NCBI GenBank assembly: GCA_013420905.1
Contig: JAAXNY010000010.1
Coordinates: 1,116,001 to 1,180,000, forward strand
Origin: Collybia mongolica
Lineage: Eukaryota; Basidiomycota; Agaricomycetes; Agaricales; Clitocybaceae
Length of the DNA stretch: 64,000 nt
Direction of reading: 5' to 3'
Shown in pieces: positions 37,614-48,504 of this stretch (positions are counted from its first letter, which is position 1; every line of letters starts with the position of its first letter). Below the pieces are notes generated by a model, which saw only the letters and a list, made by a program, of their open reading frames with translations, was not told where the DNA came from and searched no databases. A program made the translations under genes and the position numbers.

Positions 37614-37972
37614 ACCGCAACTTCTGCCCAGCCTCCTGGCCCCTTCCCCAGCCTCCCTCCTCAGTATCTCAGTAAGTAAAAGACATTTTTTAGTATATAG
37701 TATATAGTAGTTCTATACAAATGTAGTCAGTATGTTATAAGTACTCAATATTGAATACAATATAAGATTTTGCAACCTGAGCTAAAAATAAAGAAGCTAA
37801 TGATCCATTGTAAATAGGTGAGCTAGGACTGTTGCCACAGGCACAACGTGTGCAACACCCCACGTTTCATAAGACTGAGGAGGTCATTGCAGCTTTCTAG
37901 GGGCCTTGAGACCTGGTGCATACACATTTGCCTCATTTACATACCAACTTATATATTTTACTCTCCAGGTGA

Positions 37973-40900
37973 ATGCGCATTATGGGCGGTAAGACAGTGC
38001 TTTGTGCATGTGGCTGCGCCAAAAGGGTCAACTCCAGGACTGAGAGCCAGCACTTGAAAGGGAAAGGGCACTCTCACCTCACATCAAAAATCCTATCACA
38101 GAACCGGTCTTTTATCCAGAGCCTCAACCAGGAAGATCAGCCCCAACGGAAAACATCATCCTGTCCCCATTCCAAGCATAAAGTTATTGGATCCACCCCC
38201 CACCCACAAGCCCGACTAGCAAAGAAACCGGCCCCTAGTTCTACAAAGGGCAACGCCTCTTTCAGCTCTCAAAATAATGCAGAAGAAATTATTGATAATT
38301 TGACGGGCGAGGCAGGACCATCTGGATTTCATGACAGCTCTCCCAATCCACCATTGGCGCCATCCTTACCTCCATTGGAGGATTGCTCAAACAAATATGG
38401 CTTGTCCAACTTACGCTGCTCTTCTCGCATTGCAGGACATATCAATCAGCTCAGCCAGCAACGGTGGGGGCTTAATTCAACACAATGATTTACTGTTGAT
38501 GAGGATGATGGGGATAGCAACGACAACGAGATTGGATCTGGAGAAGACAAAGGCAACGACGATATGGGGGGGGACTTTGACAGTTCCAACAAAGACTTTG
38601 GGGAAGACAGTGATGGATTTGAAATGCCAATTGCGGAGGCAAGCCAGGCAGGAATCTCAGTATGGGATCTCCTTGGGGAGGGATTTATGAAGGAAGTCTC
38701 ACAATTAGGTATGTACATTGTTATCATTATGTGCATCATATTAACTAGTTTACAGACCAAATGCTAGATATGAGTGATATGAAGCTCATCCAGTTCTTTG
38801 CCCTGAAAGTTCAAGATGGCCTAACAGATAGAACGTTCCAGAAAATCCACTATATAACTTCAACAGAATCGCTGAAGAATACACAGAAACGTATTCGGTT
38901 TCTCTCTGGTTTTCAGCCCATACGCTATGACTGCTGTCATTCATCTTGTGTCTGCTACACTGGCCCATACGAAGCCCTCAAACAATGCCCTAAATGTAAT
39001 TCCGACCACTATAAATCTGATGGGACAACACCCTATTCATATCTAGAGTATCTCCCTATTATTCCCCGACTCCATGCAATGCTTGGAAATTTCTCGTATG
39101 CTCAAAAAATGCAGTATCGATCCAATCACAAATATGACCCAAGAAAAATGACAGATATCTTTGACGGCACCCATTATCAACTACTCCAGAAGACATTTGT
39201 TACAATTGGTGACAAAGAACTTCCAGAGTGGTTTTTTTCTGATCCTAGTGATATTGCACTTGGGTTATCTACAGACGGCTTCGGTCCTTTCAAGCGCCGT
39301 ACCAAGACAGCATGGCCTATAATCATGTTTAATTATAACCTCCCTCCTGAGGAACACTTTCTCAAGGATAACATAATTCGTCTAGGGACTATTCCAGGGC
39401 CCAAAAAGCCTGACAACGCAGATTCATTTTTTTGGCCTGTAGTTCAGGAGCTTCTGCAGCTCAAAATTGGGGTTTCAGCCTTTGATGGAATCAGCAAAGA
39501 AATCTTCCTACTTCATGCTCACCTCATCATTGTCTTTGGCAATATTCCTGCAATGTCAATGCTCATGTGCATGAAGGGCCACAATGCAATATATCCATGC
39601 CAAATGTGTACTATTTGGGGAGTTCGCATTCCCTTTTCACGAAAAACGACACACTATGTTCCATTGCGACGAAATGGCTTTCCAGACCCTCAACAACAAT
39701 ATCATGCATCCATACTTCCACTACGAGACCATGCAACATTCTTAAGACAAGCAAAGAAGGTCCAATATGCCTCGAACACTGCAGAATCTGAACACCTTGC
39801 TACTAAATATGGTGTCAAAGGCATTCCACTACTCAGTACTTTGAGTTCCCTCTCTTTTCCAGTCTCATTTCCCTATGACTTTATGCACCTTATATGGTCC
39901 AATCTCATTCCAAATCTGATTTCCCTGTGGACTGGAAATTACAAAGATCTTTCCCATGATGGTGCAGGCTATGTGTTAGCACCAACTGTATGGGAAGGTA
40001 TTGGTCAGGCCACAGCAAAGGCTGGGGATACAATTCCTGCAGCATTTGGTTCAAGGGTCCCAAATATTGCATCAGAAAAAGCACAGATGATTGCTGAAAC
40101 CTATTCAATCTGGACTTTATATATTGCACCAACTCTCCTTAAAGGACGATTTACAAGTCCGCAATATTATACACACTTTGTTAAATTAGTTAGGTTATTA
40201 AACCTTTGCCTTCAATTTGAGATTACTCAGGATCAAGTTGATGAACTTGAAAGGGGTTTTAATAGCTGGGTTGAGAAATATGAAGAGCAAGTATTTTGAT
40301 ATATATTTAATTTTGAACATGATCTGATGATTTTCCAGGTTGTACTATAACCATGATCCAATGCAGGTATCTACATGTCCTCTAACCATCCATGCCCTTC
40401 TACATATTGCACCAACTATTAGGGCTATGGGGCCAGTCTGGGCATATTGGGCATTTCCAATGGAATGTTATTGTGGTGACCTCCTCTGCCATATTAAAAG
40501 TCGAAGGTTCCCCTATCCAAACATCAATAGCTATGTTACTTCTTGTGCTCATTTAACACAAATAACTCTCCTCTATGACTTGCATGGAAAGTTTGACCTC
40601 CTCCCCCCTAAATCTGATGAGAGGAACATCAGTTTTCCCCTATGTATGTTTCCCATCATAATCAAGTACTTATATACTCATTAGCTTGATTTAGACCCAT
40701 TGCATATTTTCACCCTACCCAAGGGACTAATATGTCTCCCCACTCCCCTGTGGAAAGTACTTACAGCAACACTAGCTACTCGATTCAGTAAACCTGCATC
40801 ACTTATCAGGAAACTTATACCTCAGGATACCAAATTTATCCAATATGGCCGGATGCATCATCTAGAAGGAGGTGATACAATACAAGCACATGAAATTATT

Positions 40901-41299
40901 CCACTTAGATCAGACAGCCAGGATATGTCATATGTCCAGGTAGGTTTCTTTCTAAAATGCTCAATGCATATTGCTAACTTATCTTAGTACCAGCTTGAAG
41001 TTGATAAGTTTGCTCATCAGAGATGTCAAACACCTGTGTTTGAGCTTCAAGACTTCTATGGACAAGACCTTTGCCTGCTTATAGTTACAGTTCCTGCATC
41101 TCCTAAAAATGGTATTGAAGCAGGTTCATTTGTCTATGCAAGTATCAAACAGGCCAAACTATTAGACATAGCTACTAATACCCATCATAAAATCATCTAT
41201 TACAAAGATTTGGGGGCAACAGAATTTGTTGATATTGATCAAGTACAATGTTTAATTGGTCGGATTAAAGACTGTGGCAAATGGGCACTTATTGACTGA
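37973..41299 (+). pseudogene. Tnp2 (CACTA) transposase, damaged
   Basis: The N-terminal exon has a small Cys/His module (LCACGCAKRVNSRTESQHLK). An in-frame TGA at 38486-38488 interrupts an acidic linker; the same frame resumes (DEDDGDSNDNEIG) to a normal intron (38709-38755). The catalytic exon (38756-40286) has CPKCNSDHYK, LSTDGFGPFKRR (Asp at 39274) and IPAMSMLMCMKGHNAIYPCQ. The residue before IPA is Asn (AAT, 39541), where Tnp2 relatives as I recall them have Asp (GDIPA), a likely catalytic loss. A GC-AG intron (donor GCAAGT at 40287, acceptor ending 40338) leads into LYYNHDPMQVSTCPLTIHAL and GPVWAYWAFPMECYCGDLL. The C-terminus ends DCGKWALID at 41299. In active relatives the protein binds the terminal repeats and excises the element. 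Confidence 0.88.
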
Positions 41300-42970
41300 A
41301 GCCAATTATTGACTCAAGTACATAGTATGGACCAATAGTACTGGTCACATATATATATATAGATCAATTAACACAGTCATTTTATACTACATATAACACT
41401 TCATTCTAATCTAACCAAAATCTCAATTTCTTCTTTTCTAAATGATTCATCTAAGGCAGTAAAGTCATCCCATAAACCCACTATTTGTGGGATGAAATAC
41501 CTTCTATGCTGAACTTAAATCATCCCACATATTCCACCTTTTATGGGATGAAAGTTCACTCTCTAATAGATTAAAATGATCTAATAAAACCCACCCATTA
41601 TAAGATGAAATTCCCCTCTTTTTCACTGGATTAAAATTGTCCCATATAATTCACCTCTAATGGGATGAAAGTTCACACCACTAAGGGATGAAAATTTCTG
41701 AAATTATAAGAGCAGAAATTCATCCTCTCAAGGGATGAAATATCTGGGATGAAGTTTCATCCCAATTTCATACCCTTTAGATTCATCCACTAAACTTAGG
41801 AAATGCTGCTTTCATCCATTAAGTGGGGGAAAAACCTCCCCCACCAGGTGCACAGTGTATGGACTCAAGCAGGGCACAAAGAATTGGTATGATGCACTGC
41901 AAAAGGCACTGGGAGACTTAGGGCTTGAGAGAAGCAAGGCAGACCATGGAGTCTTCTTCAAGAAGGAAGATGGCGAGTTGATAGACATTGTCATTCATGT
42001 TGATGACTGCATCACCACAGAAACATCTGCAAAACAGATTGCTAAGTTCAAGGAGGACATCAACCAGGTGTACACAATGACAGACCTAGGACCAGTCCAT
42101 TGGATCCTCAGTATCAAAGTTACTTGTGACCTTCCCAACCACACACTCTCACTATCCCAACATACCTACATTAACTCCATCCTAACCTGGTTCAACTTCG
42201 ATGATTTGAAGCCAGTATTGACGCCCATGGACACCAATGTTGCCCTCAGCAAGTCCCAATGCCCCACCACACTCATGGATATTGCATGCATGTGAAACGT
42301 GCCATATTGCAAAGCTGTCAGATCATTGATGTACGTGGCAATGGGAATGTGCCCCAACATTGCATTCCGTGTCTACTGTTGCGCAGTTCTGTGACAACCC
42401 AGGATGGGTCCACCGGGAGGCTGTGAAGTGAATCTTTCGGTATCTGCTTGGTACCAAAGAGCTCAAGCTCATCTATGGCAATGGGAAGGAAGGCCTGGAA
42501 GGCTTTGTGGATGCAGACGGCACCTCGCAGGAGCACAGGCATGCCATCTCTGGCTATGCCTTCATCGTGGATGGAGGGGCCGTGTTGTGGTTGTCAAAGA
42601 AACAGGAGCTTGTTACTCTGTTGACAACAGAAGCCGAGTACATGGTGGCTACTCATGCTGCCAAAGAAGCAATGTGGTTGTGCCGTCTTATCAGCAAGGT
42701 CCACGGACCAATTGATGGTCCACTCACCAAGCCCACCACCCTATACAGTGACAGCCAATCTGCCATCACACTCATGAAATCCGGTTCGTACCATGCACGT
42801 ACAAAACACATCAACATATGCTACCACTATATTCGCTATATTGTTGAAGCCAGAAACATCAAGCTCATCTACTGCCCCACCAACGACATGACCGCCGACA
42901 CCCTAACGAAAGCACTCCCCAGTGTGAAAGCGAAGCATTTTGTGCATGCGCTAGGGCTATCAATGGTTTG

Positions 42971-42979
42971 AGGGGGAGT
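42971..42979 (+). promoter_or_regulatory. Copia polypurine tract
   Basis: GAGGGGGAG lies directly before the 3' LTR and overlaps the stop codon of the polyprotein. It is the expected primer site for plus-strand DNA synthesis. Confidence 0.88.
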
Positions 42980-43314
42980 ATTGGAGAATATTCAGACATA
43001 TGCATCCCATTGTGCCCTGCTGCATTGCATCATGCATGCCCGTAAACAGACAACAATCTCTTAGCTTACCTTTTACATTTCTATTTCACTGATATGACCT
43101 GTAGTGTAGTTATGGGTCTTGGCATCTTTAGGATATATCTACATATGGAAATCATCGTACCACCTCAGTCTATTTTACGTTGACTGAGGTGTGTACTCTA
43201 CTTACTGTTTACCAAACCCACTTACTGATTACCACGTAGCTTTATCTATTCCAATAGGTACACTACAATATACATAGTCTATTCTACGTTGACTGAGCTT
43301 TATCTATTCCAATA
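42980..43314 (+). repeat. Copia 3' LTR
   Basis: 335 bases, bounded by TATTGGA and TCCAATA, aligned end to end with the 5' LTR. Differences are mostly transitions. TTTCC (43315-43319) follows. Confidence 0.95.
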
Positions 43315-43639
43315 TTTCCAGGGCGACCTGAAAATACCAGGGGGGGAGTGGAATGGGGTACCAATGTGAAGGGAGGGGACCATGCCCTGACAAGCGAAGG
43401 CAAACCTTTAAGGCATTGGGAGGTTCAGACATGGTACAGCACAATACCGTTGGACTGCAGGTATCCTCAGTCTAGACCCATAAAATGACCTGGAGAGAAA
43501 CTTAGTGTACAGCTCCACTCTGATGGCCCATTATAGATTACTTGGTGGTAGTAGGTGACTCTGCCTGTGTGTAGCTGGGTTACACCCACACATGCTTAAT
43601 ATTATTTAACCAAAAAAAAAAAAAAAAGAGTTACTTATA

Positions 43640-44050
43640 TATATATATCTAGAAATGTGCACAGACCATTGGAGATAGTGTTACACAGACCATGTGGTCA
43701 TGTGATTATAAGAGTGCAATTTTCAACACTCCCCCTCAATCAAGAGGTTTCAATTTGATGGTAATGATATTTGAGCCTGAGTTCAGAGCTGAATCTAAGG
43801 AACATGTCCTTAAGAAGACTGTGACATTTCCATTTTTGATATTCTTCAAATATAATAATATCAGATGTTGATGTGTTTTATACAACAATCTTGGACTGAG
43901 TTGGATCCAATGAAATTTGATCCTTGATTGTCAGTAGTGATTGGTATTTGTCCTTGTGGGAAACCTAAATCACTAAGGAGTAATCTCAACCACATGATTT
44001 GGCAGCATATATCTGACAGCCACTATGGAACCCCTAAGGTGGGAAATTCC
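43640..44050 (-). pseudogene. Remnant of an older copia element: RNase H end, polypurine tract and LTR start
   Basis: Read on the minus strand, about 44010-43900 encodes DNQGSNFIGSNSVQDCCIKH followed by INI and YYYI around stops. This matches the copia RNase H pattern of an aspartate-Asn-Gln stretch, then TKHIDI and YH. A polypurine tract (ATTGAGGGGGAG, 43740-43729) and an LTR start (TGTTGAAAATTGC from 43728) follow. The LTR runs to 43640, is cut by the retroposon, and probably continues at 25529 leftward. Many stops show that it is old. Its 5' half is missing, probably lost where the right-hand CACTA relative begins. Confidence 0.65.
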
Positions 44051-45114
44051 ACCTCATTTTCTATAACTTAAGTAGCTGGAAGTAACACAAATAGTATAGA
44101 ATTTCCATAGTCTGGTTCCCCCTGAAATGAGATTATTTTCATCAGGATATGATATAAAAATCAATCACTAAATAGGGTGGAGAAAGGAGGTTTTTCCCCT
44201 TCATAAAGTATGAATAAGATGGATGAAAACCTCACAAAATATATCCCACTTCATACCCCTGTGATTTATTCTGCATGATGCTTTTCATATGTTTAATGGC
44301 AAAAATAGCAACAGTCTCCTCAGTGTGAATTTCATAAAGTTCCTGGAGGTCTGAGGGCAACAAAAAGTGAAGATAAACTGTTAATGTAATGGATGAATTT
44401 CACACCAGGTTCATACTGCTTTGTAGTCATCCCTTTTACTGAGATTGAATTCATCCATGATCCAGATGTTTTCCATCAACCATTCATTCAATCAGTATAG
44501 TAATTTTGTCATTCATTTTCAGACCTCTATAGCTAGTAATGAAATTTCATCTGTTGTAAGCTTGAAATGCATCTGTCTCTCAATGGAAAATCCCCCCACA
44601 TGATGCTGAAAAGCATCCAATTTGATATGTGAAAATTCATATATTATAGTACTAGCATTGGAGAGCTGTATTTATGCAGCATCCCCTCAACAGCCTAAAG
44701 CTGAGACCCCCACATTTCAGCAAGGATACAACCATACATTCTGTGCACCTAAACCAAGCAAGGATACAACATTATGGTTGGCACACCTAAAACAAGCAAG
44801 GATACATACAATGTTATAGTCCACACACCTAAAATGAGCAAGAATACACCCTTACATTCCATGCACCTAAAGCTGAGACCTGCATTTCAGTAAGAATATG
44901 ACTTTATGTTCTGCGCACCTAAAGTTGAGTCCCCCACAGTTCAGCAAGGATATGACCTTATGTCCTGTGCACCTAAAACAGGCAAGAATATGACCTTACA
45001 TTTCACACACCTAAAGCTGATTTTTTTGATGTGTCTTCATTCACCCACATCATTCTCTTTGTGTCCAAAACCAAAAGTATTTTGTACTTTGTACTACCTT
45101 TATCTAATATTTTT

Positions 45115-46070
45115 CTACCAGTTCTTGTGAAGGATCTCACTCTGCAGTGTCTTCCAATCCATTCCAGTCAAATTGCCCTTCCCCTTCCTCTTCATTCTCA
45201 TCCTCTCTGTCCTTGTCCTTGTCCTTGTTCTTGTCCTTTCTGTCCTCATCCTCAAAATTCTCATCCTCAGTGTTCTCCCCGACCACACTATCTTTGTTGT
45301 TGCTCCCAGTTTGCATATTGTTGAAGCCAGTGATTGTTTGTAGGTAACTATGTTTATGTGCATAGGCATACTTGTTCTTCAAGTTTGATTTGATGAACCC
45401 TTGATTGCCCAGCCATGGGGAAATAATATGAAGTAGTCATGACACTCCTGGGCCTGTGAGGTGCTGTTAGTGTGAAGGAATTAAAGGGGTGAGATCTTAC
45501 CACTGCAATAATATGAGCAATAACAGGCTTCAACTGGTGGTGCTATACAATAGAGCAGTTGAGCCCTGCCATATTAATTAAGTTCTGGATACAGCACTAT
45601 TTATTGTCAGAACATTGATTATAATAAGGCATTATAACTTATAACTTACACAGAGTGTCTTGTGCAATTCCCTATCATCCTCTAGGCCCATCTCACATTG
45701 CAAGCTGAACCCATGTCCAGTGGAGCCATGTAGTGGCTGTGGTATTGTTTTCTTTGATTCATCCTTTGCAGATACAGTTTTGCACAAGGCATGGTTCTCA
45801 GCTGAAAATGTTAAAGTATAAAATAAAGAATAAGAAACAATGACAATACCTTTGAATTTCTTCAACTTCACCTCAAAAGCATTTGATTGTGTCCCTAGTT
45901 CAAGTAAAATGCAATAAGTGATAGTATCCTAATGAGGAAGAAATAGTTATCTGTTATTGTGTTCTTTTTTGAGGATGTCAAAGGTGGTTTGGCCTTGCCA
46001 CTTTGCTTTGATGTCTTGGATACCATGGCTTTGGATACTGTGGTTTTGGAAACTTTGGTTTTTGCCATTG
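45115..46070 (-). pseudogene. Remnant of the CACTA accessory gene with acidic tail
   Basis: The minus frame at 45382-45137 reads LKNKYAYAHKHSYLQTI and then an Asp/Glu/Lys-rich tail (DEDRKDKNKDKDKDREDENE), parallel to LKNKRAYARKCGYTNETG plus acidic tail of the gene at 32495-33426. Upstream exon remnants with GFSLQCEMGLEDDRELHKTL (45640-45730) correspond to GFNLQAEMQLQDDSDLYKAI. Frames are broken between the pieces. Confidence 0.6.
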
Positions 46071-48239
46071 AAAAGCATATACTGGAAGGAAGAACAATGA
46101 GTTGTATTTTTAAAGACTCAATAGAGGTTAAGATCCATCAGTGGGGCTTTTGACACAGGAACAAACCACCAGCCAATTTTACTACCATAAGCACTGGAAT
46201 TTTTCTTTCCAACCATGGACCTTGTGATGGCAGGGTTCATGTAAAATAAGTTTACTAGCATAGAAATTAGAATGGGAAATTTGTGGAGCTGAAGGGATCT
46301 CACTGCTCTAAATTTCAGACCTTTGACTGAGCATGGGTAGAGGCTCTGGTAGACTAGTGAAAATCATAATGTATAAACCACAATACAAGTTAGGAAATTC
46401 AGAATACTATGAACACAAACCTCAAGTCCAGCTTTACTGTTATGTACCTCTAAATTCCATCTCACACTGCAAGCAATCATGGGATGAGTGCAATGGAATC
46501 TAAAACAGAATCTAACCAAGAAAGCACCAACAATTTCCTGGAAGCTTGTTCACCAGAGAATCAACTTGGTTTACTGGAGAATAGGGATTGGGTAACTTGC
46601 CATTCTGATGTCTCAAGTCAGAGAGCCAATGTGACTGGGGAAACAGGTGAGTGTCAGTTTGAATCAGGGTTTATGCTGAAGTTGATATTGCATGCAGAAG
46701 GTGGTAACCTGGTCCTTAACAATAGCAAGGCAGATGCAGAAGTCAGCATTGTCCATCCAGCTGGAGAAAATAAATGTGGTAATACTTACAAGACATGTTA
46801 CACTGTGCACCTGGTGGGGGAGGTTTTTCCCCCACTTAATGGATGAAAGCAGCATTTCCTAAGTTTAGTGGATGAATCTAAAGGGTATGAAATTGGGATG
46901 AAACTTCATCCCAGATATTTCATCCCTTGAGAGGATGAATTTCTGCTCTTATAATTTCAGAAATTTTCATCCCTTAGTGGTGTGAACTTTCATCCCATTA
47001 GAGGTGAATTATATGGGACAATTTTAATCCAGTGAAAAAGAGGGGAATTTCATCCTATAATGGGTGGGTTTTATTAGATCATTTTAATCTATTAGAGAGT
47101 GAACTTTTATCCCATAAAAGGTGGAATATGTGGGATGATTTAAGTTCAGCATAGAAGGTATTTCATCCCACAAATAGTGGGTTTATGGGATGACTTTACT
47201 GCCTTAGACTTGGGTGGAGTAGGCCAACACACTGTGTGGCAGGTACTTGTTCTTTATTTCTTTTCTTAGGAGAAATAAGTCCATTCCACAGTCAGGAAGT
47301 TGTAAATGACTAGAAACAACATAGGTGATAGTTTATGGAGGTCATGTGACCATGGGAAAATGTTACAAAGTAAACAAGCAATGCCTGTGCACAAAACCCA
47401 ATGCCATAGCTTGCCTGGCTATGGAGAAAACACAAAAACCATCAGAACTAACTTTTTCCCAGGATCATGGACACTAAATAAGCATTCAGATTGTTGTCAT
47501 GTATTTGGTATACTTATGTGGTGGGATAGATCATGTGACATGTGACAATAAATAGAGAAATCAATCCTCTTTGTATTTCAGGTAAATATAGTAGTAGTTG
47601 TTGATTATTCCAATGTTTAGCATAATTTCCCACAAGGGTTATGTTTGGTCAGGGTCATTGTTATTATAAAATGTTTATCCACCCCTGGCATAACACACAG
47701 ACCTTCAGAACTAGCTAAATCTGGACATTTCTAATATTTCGCTCAAAATAGACCGTGGGAAAAATGTGCTCAACAAGGAAATTGTAGAGCCATGTTTGTA
47801 CATTCCAAACATATAAAAACAAAGTTAATAGCTTTACTGGTTATGGAGAAAATCACAAAATAAATTTTCAAACGCGACACTTTGAAATATTAGATATGCA
47901 TAATTTTGATGGCATCATCAAAAGCATTATGTAAGCATCCCAAATACATGCAAATTATGTCACAATACTTTGTATTTGTGGAGAAATGCTGTAAAAAGCC
48001 ATAAGAGAAGAAAAATCCCATTATGGAATTATTTTCCCGCAGTGTTGAAATATGAATCCATGAATGAATCACCTTTTTGCCCGAAAACTGGGTTGATAAA
48101 GAACTCGTAACATAATGATCCTCCCTGCAACCATTCAAACATGGTGGGTGCACATATTTCAGCCTCCTATTAATAATGAATAGTATACAATTTGAATAAA
48201 TAAATAAAAATATCTGTCAGCATCCTCAGATTTGATCAC

Positions 48240-48355
48240 ATGGCTTTGTTGACCGAGATGCCCGACAGCGGAACATTCCGAGCTATATAATGCATTGGCA
48301 GCTGCTTTCACACACTTTCCTTCTTGCTCTCGTACCACCACTATTGCCCATTGCT
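48240..48355 (+). promoter_or_regulatory. Single promoter arm with TATA box in the CACTA derivative
   Basis: This stretch matches one arm of the palindromic promoter at 37316-37613 and includes GGAACATTCCGAGCTATATA, with a full TATATAA at 48284-48290. The Spt5-like first coding exon follows about 190 bases downstream, the same order as in the 10 kb element. Confidence 0.6.
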
Positions 48356-48504
48356 GCCTCCCATCCTCCCCCTCGTAGTAAACACTCTTCGTTGATAGAT
48401 TACAATTAGTATAATGTTAGATTACAATTACTATCATAATACATGTAGTAGTCATTTGAATTCCAATACAAACCATAAGGCTTTGTTAAGAATATTATTA
48501 AATG

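Larger units (their letters stand above)
31826..41857 (+). mobile_element. CACTA (En/Spm-type) DNA transposon, 10 kb, inserted in copia reverse transcriptase
   Basis: The element starts CACTGTGAAACTG and ends in the inverse (CAGGTGCACAGTG). TAT flanks both sides (31823-31825 and 41858-41860), a 3-bp target duplication. Taking out the element and one TAT rejoins copia KALY with GLKQG, the conserved reverse transcriptase block. Both ends have a few hundred bases full of the motif GGATGAATTTCAT in both orientations, the subterminal repeats typical of CACTA elements. It carries a Tnp2 transposase, an Spt5-like gene, an acidic accessory gene and a small gene, listed separately. Confidence 0.95.
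26607..42971 (+). pseudogene. Copia Gag-Pol polyprotein, interrupted and mutated
   Basis: Pieces lie at 26607-26830, 28452-31825 and 41861-42971. Gag ends in a zinc knuckle (CFNCGKKGHYKVDC, near 28970). An unusually long acidic linker (29100-29620) precedes the protease with DSGA (LYDSGASCHMSG). The GAG-pre-integrase zinc region (HHQLGH, later CESC) and the integrase core (HSDLWGP, LHSDRGGEYLS) follow, then reverse transcriptase (GYKWVL, KYKARLVAKGFTQ; the aspartate motif reads HVDD) and RNase H (TTEAEYMVATHAAKEA, DSQSAITLM), ending ALGLSMV at 42971. In-frame TGA codons sit at 28627, 28685, 30275, 30935, 42293 and 42429, with a small frame-shifting deletion near 28680 and a one-base shift near 42375. 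Most stops fit CGA to TGA. The protein is not functional. Confidence 0.93.
26186..43314 (+). mobile_element. Ty1/copia LTR retrotransposon, with nested Tc1 and CACTA insertions
   Basis: The two LTRs (26186-26526 and 42980-43314) begin TATTGGA and end TCCAATA, are flanked by TTTCC duplications, and frame a primer-binding site and polypurine tract in the expected places. The internal order is Gag, protease, integrase, reverse transcriptase, RNase H, the copia order. Without the Tc1 (26831-28449) and CACTA (31826-41857) insertions the element would be about 5.5 kb, normal for copia. The two LTRs differ at many positions, mainly transitions at or near CpG, so the insertion is not recent. All coding parts carry nonsense changes, so it cannot be autonomous. 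Confidence 0.95.
25543..43626 (+). mobile_element. Poly(A) retroposon (about 0.95 kb) split by a later copia insertion
   Basis: The 13-base sequence AGAGTTACTTATA occurs at 25530-25542 and again at 43627-43639. Immediately before the second copy is a run of about 15 A (43612-43626). A direct repeat next to a 3' poly(A) is the mark of target-primed reverse transcription by a LINE-type machinery. Removing the copia element (26186-43314) and one TTTCC leaves about 0.95 kb: 25543-26185 plus 43320-43626. I see no long open frame or reverse transcriptase motif in it, so it may be a 5'-truncated LINE, a SINE-like element or a processed transcript. The length given includes everything nested inside. 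Confidence 0.7.

Noticed and set aside
44020..44180. CACTATGG and CACTAAATAGGG as left terminus of the degraded CACTA
   Set aside because: Neither matches CACTGTG of the family, and neither is preceded by the CAT trinucleotide found after the right end.
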